Source: Begonia masoniana (taxonomy: Eukaryota; Streptophyta; Magnoliopsida; Cucurbitales; Begoniaceae). Taken from it: a stretch of DNA of 64,000 nt. Below, one piece after another: positions 20,619 through 32,370 of this stretch. Location: assembly GCA_022432975.1 (NCBI GenBank), contig CM039511.1, positions 26,713,153 through 26,777,152 of the forward strand, written 5' to 3'. The notes beneath the pieces are model-generated. The model saw only the letters and a list, made by a program, of their open reading frames with translations, searched no databases and had not been told where the DNA came from. Numbering within the stretch: position 1 is the first letter of the stretch; each line of letters starts with the position of its first letter. A program made the translations under genes and the position numbers.

Positions 20619-20895
20619 CGAGTGCCCGAGGGCCGAGCGCAAAACAGGGAAGAGACGAGGGAGAGCGAGCAACGATCGACGGCCGCTTCATCGCATTTTC
20701 CGACGCTCTCCGGCCAGACGACGGCGACGAGCAAGGTCCAGCTCTATCCGCGCACGAACCGCCCGGTAAGGTTTAGTTTTCACCCTATTTTCGGTTTGTT
20801 TGAGGCTGTGACGAGCTTGTTTTGGCTCCGATCACTGGCCGATTTTGGTTGTGTTCGGCCTGGGTTGCCGCCCCTTGGACAGGCTTTTAGTGATG

Positions 20896-20984
20896 CTCAC
20901 TTGGTGGGAGACAAGCGAGACCACCACCGATGTCTTCAGCGAGTCCTTGGTCGCAGTTCAAGGACCCTTCAATGAGCAGATATT
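20896..20984. other. Short sequence of unknown origin at a chimeric junction
   Basis: It lies between LARD 5' LTR homology and the first homology to Tekay gag. It matches neither the rest of the LARD LTR nor the expected gag N-terminus. The sequence GAGACCACCACCGATG and neighbours have no match elsewhere in the window. Confidence 0.4.
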
Positions 20985-23900
20985 TTAATAGCACAGTCCA
21001 GGCAGCAAAGAGGGAAGATTTTTTGAACTCGCATCAGACGGGTCTGTGGCTGAGTACTTAGCAATTTGGTCCCTGTTCAGATTTCTGGAAAACTTTATTC
21101 ACCGAAATGAAGATAGGTGTTTCAATTTATGAATGGACTGAAACCCATAAATGTACAGAGGTTCAAGTTTTCGTTATAAAAAGGTTTTTCCCTTCAGTGA
21201 TGTTTGTGTCCCACTCGTGGAGGTGGAAGAAGCTGAATCAAATGCCTGGACTAGAGGAAACCCCAGAAATGGGTTGTTCACACCACCGCCCATAGAGGCG
21301 TGTTGAAGTGATTGTCCTCAGGTGAAGGCCCTCACGGTTGCCACGGGTAGGAAAGAAGTACCAGATCAAAGACGTCTCCTCAGTGCCCAAGTGTTGAAGA
21401 ATCACCCCGTGATTGTAGATTGGATCGGGTAAGTGCTTCAACGGCAAGAGGTTTGTCCACTTTTCAAGGTTGCCCAAAGCCCCGATCTTTGGCTGAGTTG
21501 TTCCATTGCAACAAGTTGCCAGTCAACAGAGACTGCCAGCTTTGAAGGAGTGGCCCTGTCAAGATTAAAGCCAGAATATTCTCCCTGATGGAGCAGGTGA
21601 CGTGACCAGCCTTCTGTAGTTTCCAGGTACTATATTTTATGAACTCTGTACCTTCTTTTACTTTGATGATTCAGGTGCAACGCATTCTTTTATAGCCTCG
21701 CTTGTGCTGATAATTTAGATGTCGTTTCACCCCTTCTGACATGTGTTTAACGTAGCATTACCTTCCTGGTGATCCATGCACGCCAGTCAAATGATGCATG
21801 ATAGTGTGGTGTTTAGTAAGGAACATAGTTGCCTACTGATCTCATGTTTATGAGACATATGGGAATTTGATGTGATCCTGGGAATGATTGTGTGTTTAAG
21901 CTTATGCCCAATAGATTGGAGAACGGACGTGTTATTTTTCAACCCCCTAGTGGTTAAACCATACTTTCCAGCCGCTGAAGAAGAGTAGAAAATGACTGTA
22001 ATGACTTCTGTTATTGGTAGACCCCCCCTTGCAGAGAGTATTTGTGCTTTTGGCCAGTGTTTTAGACACACAACTAGTAGAAACACAAGCCCCACAAATA
22101 TTTTATTGTCGCAAGTTTTTCAGAAGTTTCTAGTGACCTTCTGGGCTTGCCCCCAATAGGAAATTGAATTTGTGTAATGTTTACTCCCGGCGCTGAGCCT
22201 CGTATCTAAGAATCCATATAGACTACACCATCGGACACTTAAGAATTGAAGAAACAGTTGGGATTTGTTGGAGAAGGGTTCATACCCCTACTTTTCCCAT
22301 GGGGTGCACCTGTCCTTTTTGTCAAAAAGAGGAGGGATCATGCGTATGTGATAGACTATAGAGAATTGCTAGCTACTGTCAATAACAAGTTCCCTGCCGA
22401 GGGATATATGAGTTATTTGATCAGCTTAAGGGTGCAAGAGTTTTTCTTTAAAAGTGACCTTAGGTCCGGTTTATGACTAGTTAAGGTTAATCGGAGAGAT
22501 ACCCAAATACTGCCTTTCGGCACAAGGTATGGACATATGAATTTTTGGTTATGTTTTTTGGTTTGACAAATCGCCAGCAGCCTTCATGGATCGTATGAAT
22601 AGGTGTTTCGCGCGTATTTGGACAATTGGTCATTAATATTCATAGACGACTCATCATCTATTCTCGAACATAAGGATGACATGGCCAGGCCACCTAAACT
22701 TGGTTTGGAATTGCTGCGGCAGCACCACTTTAGCCAATTTTCTAAGGGGGGGCAGTTTTGGATGGACAGGTTCCTTTCTTGGTCATGTGATCTCTGGAGA
22801 TGGGATATCATGATCCAGCCAAGGTTCAAGCTGTTAAGGAATGGCCCCACCGAAGAATGATCGGATATCATAGTTTTCTTGGATTACAATATTATAGGAA
22901 TTCATCGGGGATTTTCCAAGATTGCCAAACCCCTATTACTAGTTACCAAGGAAAAAAGTGAGTATAATTGACTGATGAATGTGATCCTTTGCAGACCTTG
23001 AAGTCAGAAACTAACCATGTGCCCCAATTTTAACTCTTCCTGTCGAAAAGGGTAAAGTCAGTTATTTATTGTGATTCTTCCAAGGTTGGAACTTGGTTGT
23101 GTTTTTTGATGCAAGATGGAAGGTTTAGCTTACGCTTCTAGGCAGTTAAAGTATACGAAAAGAATTACCACACATGACTTAGAATTAGCTGTGTGGTTTT
23201 TGCATTAAAATTTGATGCCACTAACTGTATAGACAAACCTGTTAGATATTTTCAGGATCAGCAAGTCGAAATACATTTGTACGCAAAAGAACTGAATATG
23301 AGGCAACTAGGTGGTTAGATTTGTCAAAGATTTGATTTGAGATTAAGTTACCACCCTGGCAAGGCGAATGTGGGTGGCGGATGCTTTATAAGTTGACTCC
23401 CTTCCGTCTCTGCATTGATTCTAGAACATATCGATAGCTTTAGAGACATATTCCGAAGATTTAACCTGGAAGCTGTGATCGAGTGTGTCAGTCATGCTTT
23501 CGGCCATACTTTGAGGGCCACTATTTTGGAGAGTAAAGGAAGTTCAATGAACTGACACCGAATGCAATAAGTATAAGTTTTCATAGATTCTACTGACAAT
23601 CGGATTTCAACTGCTCAGCTGATAAATGGCTCAAGTTTCGAAATAGGTGGTTTGTTTCCTCCTGATAACTGAACTTAGAAAGAAATCCTATCCGAGGCAC
23701 CTTCCTCCAGACTCTTTTGTTCAGTCGCTAGAGGTACAAATTGTAACAGCGATGCAACAACATTATTGGGTGCCAGGTATGAGAGAATTTTGCGGAGTAC
23801 GTGGAGTCATGTCTGGTCTGCCAACAAAAAAAAAAAAAAAAAGAAAAAAGAAGGCAAGCAAAGTTTAACACCACAGAGGCGCTGGGGGGGGGGGGGGGGA

Positions 23901-24296
23901 ACATTGCAACTTTACCAGTGCGAATGGACGGAACAAATAACTATGGATTTTGTTATAGGAGTACCTAGAACAGCCAAAGGTCCACGTCAGTTTTTCTGGT
24001 ATAGTTGATCGTTAACAAAATCTCTCACTTTTTTCCAATGAAGATAACATCTCGATGGATCAATGTGGGCCAAGTTTTATGTGCACGAAGTTGTTAGACT
24101 GTCATGGCGTTCCAGCACCATTTTTTCAGACCGAGACCCAGATTACATCTACGTTTTGGAAAATTTTGCACAAGCTATGGGAAACAGCTTACGTTTTAGC
24201 ACAGCCTTTCATCCTCAACTGATTGACAATCCAAGAGAACTTCCAACGTTGGAGGATATGCTTCGGTGCATGTGTTACTGGAATTTCAAGATTCTT
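20985..24296 (+). pseudogene. Tekay gag-pol, duplicated copy 1, heavily frameshifted
   Basis: It follows copy 2 (28018-31356) from gag (CAGGCAGCAAAG) through zinc knuckle, protease, reverse transcriptase, RNase H and into integrase. Single-base insertions and deletions every few tens of bases leave no long frame. Recognisable islands include FLITELRKKSYP and [20 protein letters not shown]. Around 23824-23899 copy 2 sequence is replaced by an A-rich run of about 30 nt and a run of about 17 G. Differences from copy 2 are dominated by indels, which is unlike ordinary decay and points to poor sequence quality or assembly. Confidence 0.85.
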
Positions 24297-25288
24297 TATG
24301 GGCCCCGTATGCCCATTACACGATCCCCACCCAGCGTCCAACATTTTGACTAACACACTTGCTCTTTTGCAGGTCATGGTTCGTGTGAAGACTTGAGACA
24401 CCGTGACGACTTAAGTGGGAGATTAAGCTTGAGAGGTTGCCCACCGAAGCATCTCCTCATGTGGAAAGACTAAGAGACCCTTAATGCTCACATGGGAGTT
24501 GTCCTTCCCGAGCTTTATTGTGTTTACCCCCCCGCTTTTTTGACATTCAAACTTATTGCAAACGTGGCCTTCTTGTTAAACTTATAATGCATGGTATGAT
24601 TAGATTGCATGTTAGGATTTATGGATGTTAGGATTAGATGAATGATAGAATTAGTTTTGTAAGCTTGGTTTGCGCCCTTGAAGTTGAAGACATCCCAAGC
24701 CCAAGCCCAAGCCCAAGCCCAAGCCCCCCCCCCAAGCCCAATGCCCAGCCCACCATAGTTCTATATCTTCATGGCATTGGTGTGTTGGTAACTTTTTTGG
24801 ATGACTTTTTTATGACACCCACGGATTTCTCTCATTGCTAAGAAGAAGCTTTGAGCCAGGAGCTTCCAGGTAGCTCGTTTGACAACAAACGAGGGTCCTC
24901 CCCCTAACCATTCTTCTGCTTGTAGCTAGTTGGAGTGAATTTGCCACCTCATTCTCCACTCTTTTGAGGCCGGAAAACAGCATGGAGTGGCCTAACCGTT
25001 TCCTTGAATCGAGTTTTCTTCCTTGGAAGAACTCTTGCGAAGGAGCTCCATTGAAGCACTCACCGGCCGATTCTCGGAAAATATTCTAAATACTCAAATC
25101 ACCGAGATCTGGACCCAAACTTCACCATCACACCTCACTCACTTCACAACACTCACCTAAAATTTCATTTCATTCCGAGCTTGTTATGTTTTTCTTTGAC
25201 TTTATATTCCGGATTTCTCTTTTTTCAGTCACTAGGGACTAACGAGTCTTATCGAGTTCTAGAGTCGTGTTGAGGTCGGAAGCTCACA
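24297..25288 (+). mobile_element. Copy of the integrase-inserted solo LTR (duplicate of 31357-32365)
   Basis: It occupies the same integrase codon as in copy 2 (after GAATTTCAAGATTCTT) and has the same sequence with many indels, ending at GCTCACA before TTCTTGGAGTAAG. Sharing this insertion shows that the two Tekay copies derive from one locus. An AAGCCC hexamer run with a C homopolymer lies near 24697-24740. Confidence 0.85.
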
Positions 25289-25984
25289 TTCTTGGAGTAA
25301 GTGTTTACCATTGTGTGAAATTCTCTATAATAACAGTTTTCAGCACAATAGGCATGGCGCCTTACGAGGCATGATAGGACGAAAGTGTAGATCTCGTTAT
25401 ATTAGATGAAGTTGGGGCAGCCCAATTGATTGGTCCTGATATTTGCCGCAGACATTGTAGAAGATGTCTTATCCGCAAAGAATCTACAGCTCAAGCCGGT
25501 AGAAAAGCTATGCAGACAAAGACGAATAGATTAGAATTTGATGTTTGTAATGAGTTTTCCTTAAAGTGTCCCTTTCAAGGAGTTGGAAGATTGGGGAAAG
25601 AGGCAAGTTGAACACACAGATAGATGGACTTTCCAATCGTGAAGAGGATTGGAAAGACAGCATATCAACTTCCGTTACCAGCATCTCTGGAGGATTCATA
25701 ATGTTTCATGTGTCCATGCTAAAGAATGTGTTGAGACCTTCACAATGTGGAACAGCATAGTGTCCGCAAGTTCTTTCCTACCTCTACTTTGAAGAAAACC
25801 AGTCTCTAAAATCTTAGATTATGCAGTAAAGGTATTAAACGAACAAGAATTCCACTTGATAAAGTCTTATGGCAATAACCAGCACATTGATGAGACACCT
25901 AGGCGCGCCACAGGACAGATTGACCACTATCCAGAACTATTCCGGTACTGAATTTTGAGGACAAAATTCTTTTAATGGGTAGAT
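25289..25984 (+). pseudogene. Integrase C-terminus and chromodomain, copy 1
   Basis: It resumes GGAGTAAGTGTTTACCATTG and matches 32371-33091 to the polypurine region, again with many indels. Islands such as ISTSVTSISGGF reflect shifted frames of the intact copy. Confidence 0.8.
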
Positions 25985-28003
25985 TGTAGCATCCTTCCAT
26001 TGGAACCAAAATTAATTTATTATTACGTATGTACTTTTTATAAAGGGTTGGGGAGTTTTGGATTAGTTATCAATGTCGCGAGGGCATGATGGTAATTAGA
26101 ATTTTACATAGTGATCCTATTAAGGAAAAGTCCAGGATGAGTAGCCGCCACTATTCCCTATTTCCCTCTTTCGGTTTTCAGCTCGAACAGTAGAATCTCT
26201 AGGCATTCTCTCCGTCCTGATTCTCCTTCAACCAGGTAAGCCTTGTTTTATGCTTTTAACGATTAGTTTACTGCGATAATACCATGTGAAGACTTTCCGT
26301 GGTTTCTGTGATTAATGGTGGGTTCAGGTTCTTGGTGATAATGGGAATGCACGGGTACGATTTTCAAATCGATTTCCTCAACAGATTATTGAGTTTTGGT
26401 AATTTAGTAAGAGTTGTATATGTACTGTCATGACTTTAAGTGAGCGAGCTTCTTGGAGTTTGTTGTAACCGAGAATTTCAAGAGAGCCCGGTAAGTAAAG
26501 TATGCATGCCTTCGGCCTACATTACAACAGTAGGTTATGCATCTTGTGCATGATTTTGGCATGTCAGCATCATGTTTTTGAAAGATTCGAAAATGAATTT
26601 CCATGTAGAATGGTTAGGTATGAACTGAATGTGACAGACAATATTAGGAATTCATCCGCCCCTAATCGATAGAGGATGTATGACATTGGTAGAATTGATC
26701 CCACCCAAGGGAACCAAGGATCATGATCAGCTTTAAGGGAATTCATCCTCCCCTTAATCGAGTAGATTATGCATGGGAGAATTGATCCCGCTCTCAAGGG
26801 AACCAAGGGATCAGATCAGTTTATGAACGTATGTGTATGCAACTGAGATGAGAAAGTAGAAATTGCATGTTTAGGAATTTAAGTTTTAGCAATTCATTTC
26901 ATTACTGCTTTACTTACTTAGCATTAGGCTAATGAGATGAGTTTTGTGATGTAGGTGTTGAGATACTGCAGGTGAATTCCCTGAGTTTACTGACGAATAG
27001 ACGGGGTTGGAGGAGCACCTCTCTGTCTCGAACTGGTATACTGATGAGGCGGATTAACTGATGTCTGTGGGTGTGAAAGTTTAGTTGACAGTGTTTCAAT
27101 TTAAGTATGTTAAATTTTCATTACAGTGGTGATTTCAATGTTTTGAATACGATTTTGAGATTTTTCTTATTTATAGAATTCTGTTGGGATTTAATGTTGG
27201 TACCCGCTGGATTTTAGTAATGTAATGGTTTAAAATGTTTTTGAATGGTTTCAGTGAAGTGAGTAAGTTCTTTTCTGTAGGTTGAGTTGTTGCTCTGTTG
27301 TCTATTGGAAGATGTCTTCAGTGGAAGCCATCGGATGATATAGAACGAAATTTGTCGTTTAGTGATCGGCGTATGCAGTTTACTCAATCGGAAGGTGTAG
27401 GTTTAAGTCTATCGGATGATATCTCAGTAAACTCATTGGCAGATGCGTGCTGACGTCATCGGAAGATGTAGAGGGCATTTTGTTGTTTAGTCACCGGTGG
27501 ATGTAGAACAAAGTCGATCGGATGAAGGAATCATTTGGCTGACGTTATCGGAAGATGTAGGAAAGTCTTTTGTCGTTTAGTGACCGGTGGATGCGTGTGT
27601 AAATCTACAAGATGATGTAGAAAGTCTTTTGTCATTTAGTGACCGGTGGATGTCGTGTGTAAATCTATCCGGATGATTAGAAAGTCTTTTGTCGTTTAGT
27701 GACCGGTGGATGTCGTGTGTAAATCTACCGGATGATGATAAGAATACTTTGTCGTTTGCCACCAGGATGGATGTCTGCGCTTTTCTGCTTCAGCCCCTTT
27801 TTGAACCTTGTTCCGGGCGATGCGTTTTGACTTTTGAATCTTAGAAGTATTTTCTTTTTTGTTTACGATTTTTTTAAACTTTTATTCTTCTCGACCGATT
27901 GTTTCCTTATTCCAACTGATAGTCAAGCATCGTTCATTAGTTTTACTTACTTTATTTTTACCTCAAAGGATTTCGCTGTGCAATTCTTAAATGTTGAGGT
28001 TGT
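25985..28003 (+). repeat. Tekay LTR between the two copies, 3' truncated
   Basis: It starts TGTAGCATCC and parallels 33092-35145, then breaks after TTAAATGTTGAGGTTG and passes directly into mid-gag of copy 2. About 120 bp of LTR end, the primer-binding site and the gag N-terminus are absent at this junction. A candidate intron with the usual boundaries lies at 26491-26954, and a CGGNNGATG array at 27300-27780. Confidence 0.85.
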
Positions 28004-28912
28004 AGATAAGAGAAATCTTAATGCAACAGTCAGGCAGCAAAGAAGGTTAGAGTTTTTGAACTCGAAGCAGACAGGGTCTGTGGCTGAGTACGTAGACAAT
28101 TTTGAGTCCCTGTTCAGATTTGCTGGACACTTTATCACCGAAATGAAGATAAGGTGTTTCAATTTATGAATGGACTGAAACCATAAATGTACAGAGGGGT
28201 CAAGTTTTCGGGTTATAAAGGTTTTCCCTTCAGTGATGTTGTGTCCACAGCATTGGAGGTGGAAAGAAGCTGAATCAAAATGCGCTGGACTAAAGGAAAC
28301 CCGAGAAAGTTTGTTCAAACCACCGCCGCAGAGAGAGGAGTGAAGAGGTCCCATGAAGGCAGCACAGCCACGGGATAGGAAAGAAGGTACCAGATACCAA
28401 GACGTCTCCTCAGTGCCAAGTGTTCGAAGAATCACCCAGGTGAGTGTAGATTTGGATCGGGTAAGTGCTTCAACTGCGAAGAGGTTGGGCACTTGTACAA
28501 GGATTGCCCAAAGCCCCGGATCGTTCGATGTTTCCATTGCAACAAGGTTGGCCATGTCAACAGAGACTGCCCAGCTTTGAAGGGTGGCCCTGTCAAGATT
28601 AAGCCAAGAATATTCTCCATGATGGAGTCAGGTGACGAGGACCAGCCTGCTGTAGTGTCAGGTACTATATTTATTAACTCTGTACCTGCTTTTACTTTGA
28701 TAGATTCAGGTGCAACGCATTCTTTTATAGCCTCTGCATTTGCTGATAAGTTAGATGTACGGTTTACTCCTTCTGAGCATGTGTTTAACGTAGCATTACC
28801 TTCTGGTGAGCACATGCACTCCAGTCAAATGATGCCTGATAGTGTGGTGTTAGTAGGGAACATGAATTTGCCTACTGATCTCATTGTTATGGACATATGG
28901 GATTTGATGTGA
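28004..28912 (+). pseudogene. Tekay gag C-terminal part and protease, copy 2
   Basis: Gag is recognisable from NATVRQQRRLEFLNSKQTGS and AEYVDNFESLFRFAGHFI, followed by frameshifts around 28160-28480. Two zinc knuckles follow, CFNCEEVGHLYKDC and CFHCNKVGHVNRDC, then the protease site LIDSGATHSFI. The frame shifts by one base near 28900, where WDLM should continue as [10 protein letters not shown]. The N-terminal half of gag is missing because the copy joins the preceding LTR directly. Confidence 0.85.
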
Positions 28913-30264
28913 TCCTGGGAATGGATTGGTTGTTTAAGCATTATGCCACAATAGATTGTAGAACTGGAATTGTTATTTTTCAACCCCCTAGTGGTTTAAA
29001 CCATACTTTCCAAGCCCTGAAGAAGAGTAAGAAAATGACTGTAATGACTTCTGTTAGTTGTAGACCCTCCCCTTGCAGAGAGTATTTGTGCTTTTTGGCC
29101 AGTGTTTTAGACACACAACTAGTAGAAAAATCAAGCCCCAAAAATGTTTTAGTTGTCCAAGATTTTTCAGAAGTATTTCTAGATGACCTTCTTGGCTTGC
29201 CACCAGATAGGAAAATTGAATTTGTGGTAGATGTTTACTCCGGCGCTGAGCCTGTATCTAAGAATCCATATAGACTAGCACCAACGGAACTTAAAGAATT
29301 GAAGAAACAGTTAGAGGATTTGTTGGAGAAGGGGTTCATACACCCTAGCTTTTCACCATGGGGTGCACCTGTCCTTTTTGTCAAAAAGAAGGATGGATCA
29401 ATGCGTATGTGCATAGACTATAGAGAATTGAATAAGCTAACTGTCAAGAACAAGTATCCACTGCCGAGGATATATGATTTATTTGATCAGCTTAAGGGTG
29501 CAAGAGTTTTCTTTAAAATTGACCTTAGGTCCGGTTATTACTAGTTGAAGGTTAAATCTGAAGATATCCCAAAGACTGCCTTTCGCACAAGGTATGGACA
29601 TTATGAATTTTTGGTTATGTTTTTTGGTTTGACAAATGCGCCAGCAGCCTTCATGGATCTTATGAATAGGGTGTTTCGCGAGTATTTGGACAAGTTTGTC
29701 ATTATATTCATAGACGACATCATAATCTATTCTAGAACTAAGGATGAGCATGCAGGACACCTAAACTTGGTGTTAGGATTGCTGAGGCAGCACCAACTTT
29801 ATGCCAAATTTTCTAAGTGTGAGTTTTGGATGGACAGAGTTCACTTTCTTGGTCATGTGATCTCTGGAGATGGGATATCAATTGATCCAGCCAAGGTTCA
29901 AGCTGTTAAGGAATGGCCCCAACCGAAGAATGATACGGATATCAGGAGTTTTCTTGGATTAGCAGGATATTATAGGAAATTCATCGAGGGATTTTCAAAG
30001 ATTGCCACACCCCTTACTATGTTAACAAGGAAAAAAGTGAAGTATAATTGGACTGATGAATGTGAATCCAGTTTGCAGACCTTGAAGCAGAAACTAACCA
30101 GTGCCCCAATTTTAACTCTTCCTGTCGAAAATGGTAAATTCAGTATTTATTGTGATGCTTCCAAGGTTGGACTTGGTTGTGTTTTGATGCAAGATGGAAA
30201 GGTTATAGCTTACGCTTCTAGGCAGTTAAAAGTATACGAAAAGAATTACCCACACATGACTTAG
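28897..30264 (+). pseudogene. Tekay reverse transcriptase and RNase H start, copy 2
   Basis: From [12 protein letters not shown] the frame runs through [30 protein letters not shown] and KIDLRSGYY to an in-frame TAG at about 29542-29544, where CAG is expected (YYQLKV). It continues with the catalytic [10 protein letters not shown] and the RNase H core [17 protein letters not shown] one-base loss near 30262 (NYPHM for NYPTHD) ends the frame. Reverse transcriptase copies the element RNA and RNase H removes the template. One stop and two frameshifts make it non-functional as read. Confidence 0.9.
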
Positions 30265-30275
30265 AATTAGCTGCT

Positions 30276-31356
30276 GTGGTTTTTGCATTAAAGATTTGGA
30301 GGCACTACCTGTATAGACAAACCTGTGAGATATTTTCGGATCATAAAAGTCTGAAATACATTTTTACGCAAAAGGAACTGAATATGAGGCAACGTAGGTG
30401 GTTAGAGTTTGTCAAAGATTATGATTTTGAGATTAAGTACCACCCTGGCAAGGCGAATGTGGTGGCGGATGCTTTGAGTAGAGTGACTCCTTCAGTCTCT
30501 GCATTGATTCTAGAAATATCGATATCTTTAGAGACAGAATTCCGAAGATTTAACCTGGAAGCTGTGTCTAGTGTGTCAGTCATGCTTTCGGCCATATCTT
30601 TGAGGCCAACTATTTTGGAGAGAATAAAGGAAGTTCAAATGAATGACACCGAATGCAATAAGTATAAGTTGTTCATAGATTCTACTGACAAGTCGGATTT
30701 CAACTGCTCAGCTGATAGAATTCTCAAGTTTCGAAATAGGTGGTTTGTTCCTACTGATACTGAACTTAGAAAGGAAATCCTATCCGAGGCACATTCCTCC
30801 AGACTCTTTGTTCATCCTAGAGGTACAAAAATGTACAGAGATCGCAAACAACATTATTGGTGGCCAGGTATGAAGAGAAGTGTGGCGGAGTACGTGGAGT
30901 CATGTCTGGTCTGCCAGCAAGTCAAAGTTGAACACCAGAGGCCTGCTGGAACATTGCAACCTTTACCAGTTTCCGAATGGAAATGGGAACAAATAACTAT
31001 GGATTTTGTTATAGGATTACCTAGAACAGCCAAAGGTCACGATGCAATTCGGGTAATAGTTGATCGTTTAACCAAATCAGCTCACTTTCTGCCAATGAAG
31101 ATAACATACTCGATGGATCAATTGGCCAAGTTGTATGTGCACGAAGTTGTTAGACTGCATGGAGTTCCAAGCACCATAGTTTCAGACCGAGACTCCAGAT
31201 TTACATCTAAGTTTTGGAAAAGTTTGCACAAGGCTATGGGAACACAGCTTAGTTTTAGCACAGCCTTTCATCCTCAAACTGATGGACAATCCAAGAGAAC
31301 TATCCAAACGTTGGAGGATATGCTTCGTGCATGTGTACTGGAATTTCAAGATTCTT
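30276..31356 (+). pseudogene. Tekay RNase H end and integrase, copy 2
   Basis: It carries the RNase H end ([12 protein letters not shown]), then the connection [15 protein letters not shown]. The integrase zinc finger has H173, H180, C210 and C213 of this frame. The catalytic core has Asp243 (TMDFVIG) and Asp304 (SDRDSRF), but the third acidic residue is lysine: GQSKRTIQ at residue 340 replaces GQSERTIQ of element C. The frame then runs into the solo LTR at 31357. Loss of the catalytic glutamate would abolish strand transfer. Confidence 0.9.
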
Positions 31357-31357
31357 T

Positions 31358-31540
31358 GATGTGCCCCGTAGGCCCATTACACGATCCCAGACCCGAGTCC
31401 ACAATTTGACTAACACACTTGTCTCTTTTGCAGGTCATGGTTCGTGTGAAGACTTGGAGGACACCGTGGACGACTTGAAGTGGGAGATTAAAGCTGGAGA
31501 CGTTGACCAACCGAAGCATCTCCTCATGTGGAAAGACTAA
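31358..31540 (+). pseudogene. Pol C-terminal tail encoded in solo LTR
   Basis: The LTR starts [18 protein letters not shown] change of frame at about 31400 and a CAGG junction lead to CEDLEDTVDDLKWEI and QPKHLLMWKD, then a stop. It parallels 8135-8356, and the conserved order suggests a real protein tail. Confidence 0.55.
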
Positions 31541-31763
31541 AGAGACACCTTAATGCTCACATGGGAATTTGTCTTCCCGAGCTTTAATATTTGTTGCTTT
31601 TTTGACATTTCAAACTTATTGGCAAACGTTGGCCTTCTTGTTAAACTTTATTAGATGCATGTTAGGATTAGATGCATGTTAGGATTATATGGATGTTAGG
31701 ATTAGATGAATGATAGGATTAGTTGGTAGCTTGGTTTGGCCCATTGAAGTTGAAGACATGTCC

Positions 31764-31812
31764 AAGCCCAAGCCCAAGCCCAAGCCCAAGCCCAAGCCCA
31801 AGCCCAAGCCCA
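31764..31812. repeat. AAGCCC hexamer microsatellite
   Basis: About eight uninterrupted AAGCCC units. The corresponding run in copy 1 (24697-24740) is shorter and collapses into a C homopolymer. Confidence 0.95.
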
Positions 31813-32370
31813 CCATTAGGTCTATATATTCATGGCATTGGTGTTTGTAACTTTTTTGGATGATTTTTATGAGCACCCACGGATTTCTCTCATTGAAGAA
31901 GAAGAAGCTTTGAGCAAGGAGCTTCCAAGGTAAGCTCGGTTGACAACAACCGAGGGGTCGCGCCCCCGAACCATTCTTCTAGCTTGGTAGCTAGTTGGAG
32001 TGGAATTTGCCACCTCATTCTCCACTCTTTTGAGGCCGGAAAACAGCAAGGAGTGGCCTTAACCGGTTCCTTGAATCGAGTTTTCTTCCTTGGAAGAAAC
32101 TCTTGCCGAAAGCTCCATTGAAGCACTCACCGGCCGATTCTCGGAAAATATTCATAACTAACTCAAATCAACGGATCTGGACCACAAACTTCACCAGCAC
32201 ACATCTCACTCACTTCACAACACTCACCTAAAATTTCATTTCATTCCGAGCTTGTTTAGTATTTCTTTGACATTTATATTCTCGGATTTCTCGGTTTTTC
32301 CAGCACTAGGGAACTAACGGTCTTATCGAGTTCTAGAGTCGTGTTTTGCAGGTCGGAGCTCAACATTCTT

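Larger units (their letters stand above)
20332..20895 (+). repeat. 5' LTR of LARD, truncated
   Basis: It is closely matched to 43462-44040, from AACACCTGGGATTTTTAAA through the ATT microsatellite, the hairpin, the AGACGAGGGAGAG leader and CGCCCGGTAAGGTT. Similarity fades near 20895, before the chimeric junction with the duplicated Tekay element. The rest of this LTR and its primer-binding site are missing. Confidence 0.8.
31357..32365 (+). mobile_element. Solo LTR in integrase, TSD TTCTT
   Basis: It runs TGATGTGCCCC to GAGCTCAACA, with TTCTT at 31352-31356 and 32366-32370. The integrase reading resumes exactly across it (EFQDS | WSKCLPLVEFSYNNS). It is of the same family as 8134-16219 and inserted in the same orientation as its host. 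Confidence 0.93.

Noticed and set aside
20491..20776. Reading frames with poly-Leu or poly-Asn in the LARD LTR
   Set aside because: They come from the ATT microsatellite and LTR leader; the 3' LTR copy shifts the same frames.
1..28003. LTRs at 1-4686 and 25985 as a pair bounding one element
   Set aside because: They are related but clearly different in arrays and sequence, and the intervening DNA consists of other bounded elements.
31764..31812. Interstitial telomere repeat
   Set aside because: The unit is AAGCCC, not the plant telomere TTTAGGG (CCCTAAA).
8134..32365. Solo LTRs at 8134 and 31357 as the two LTRs of one element
   Set aside because: Each has its own perfect target duplication (GTGTG and TTCTT) and a restored host sequence across it.
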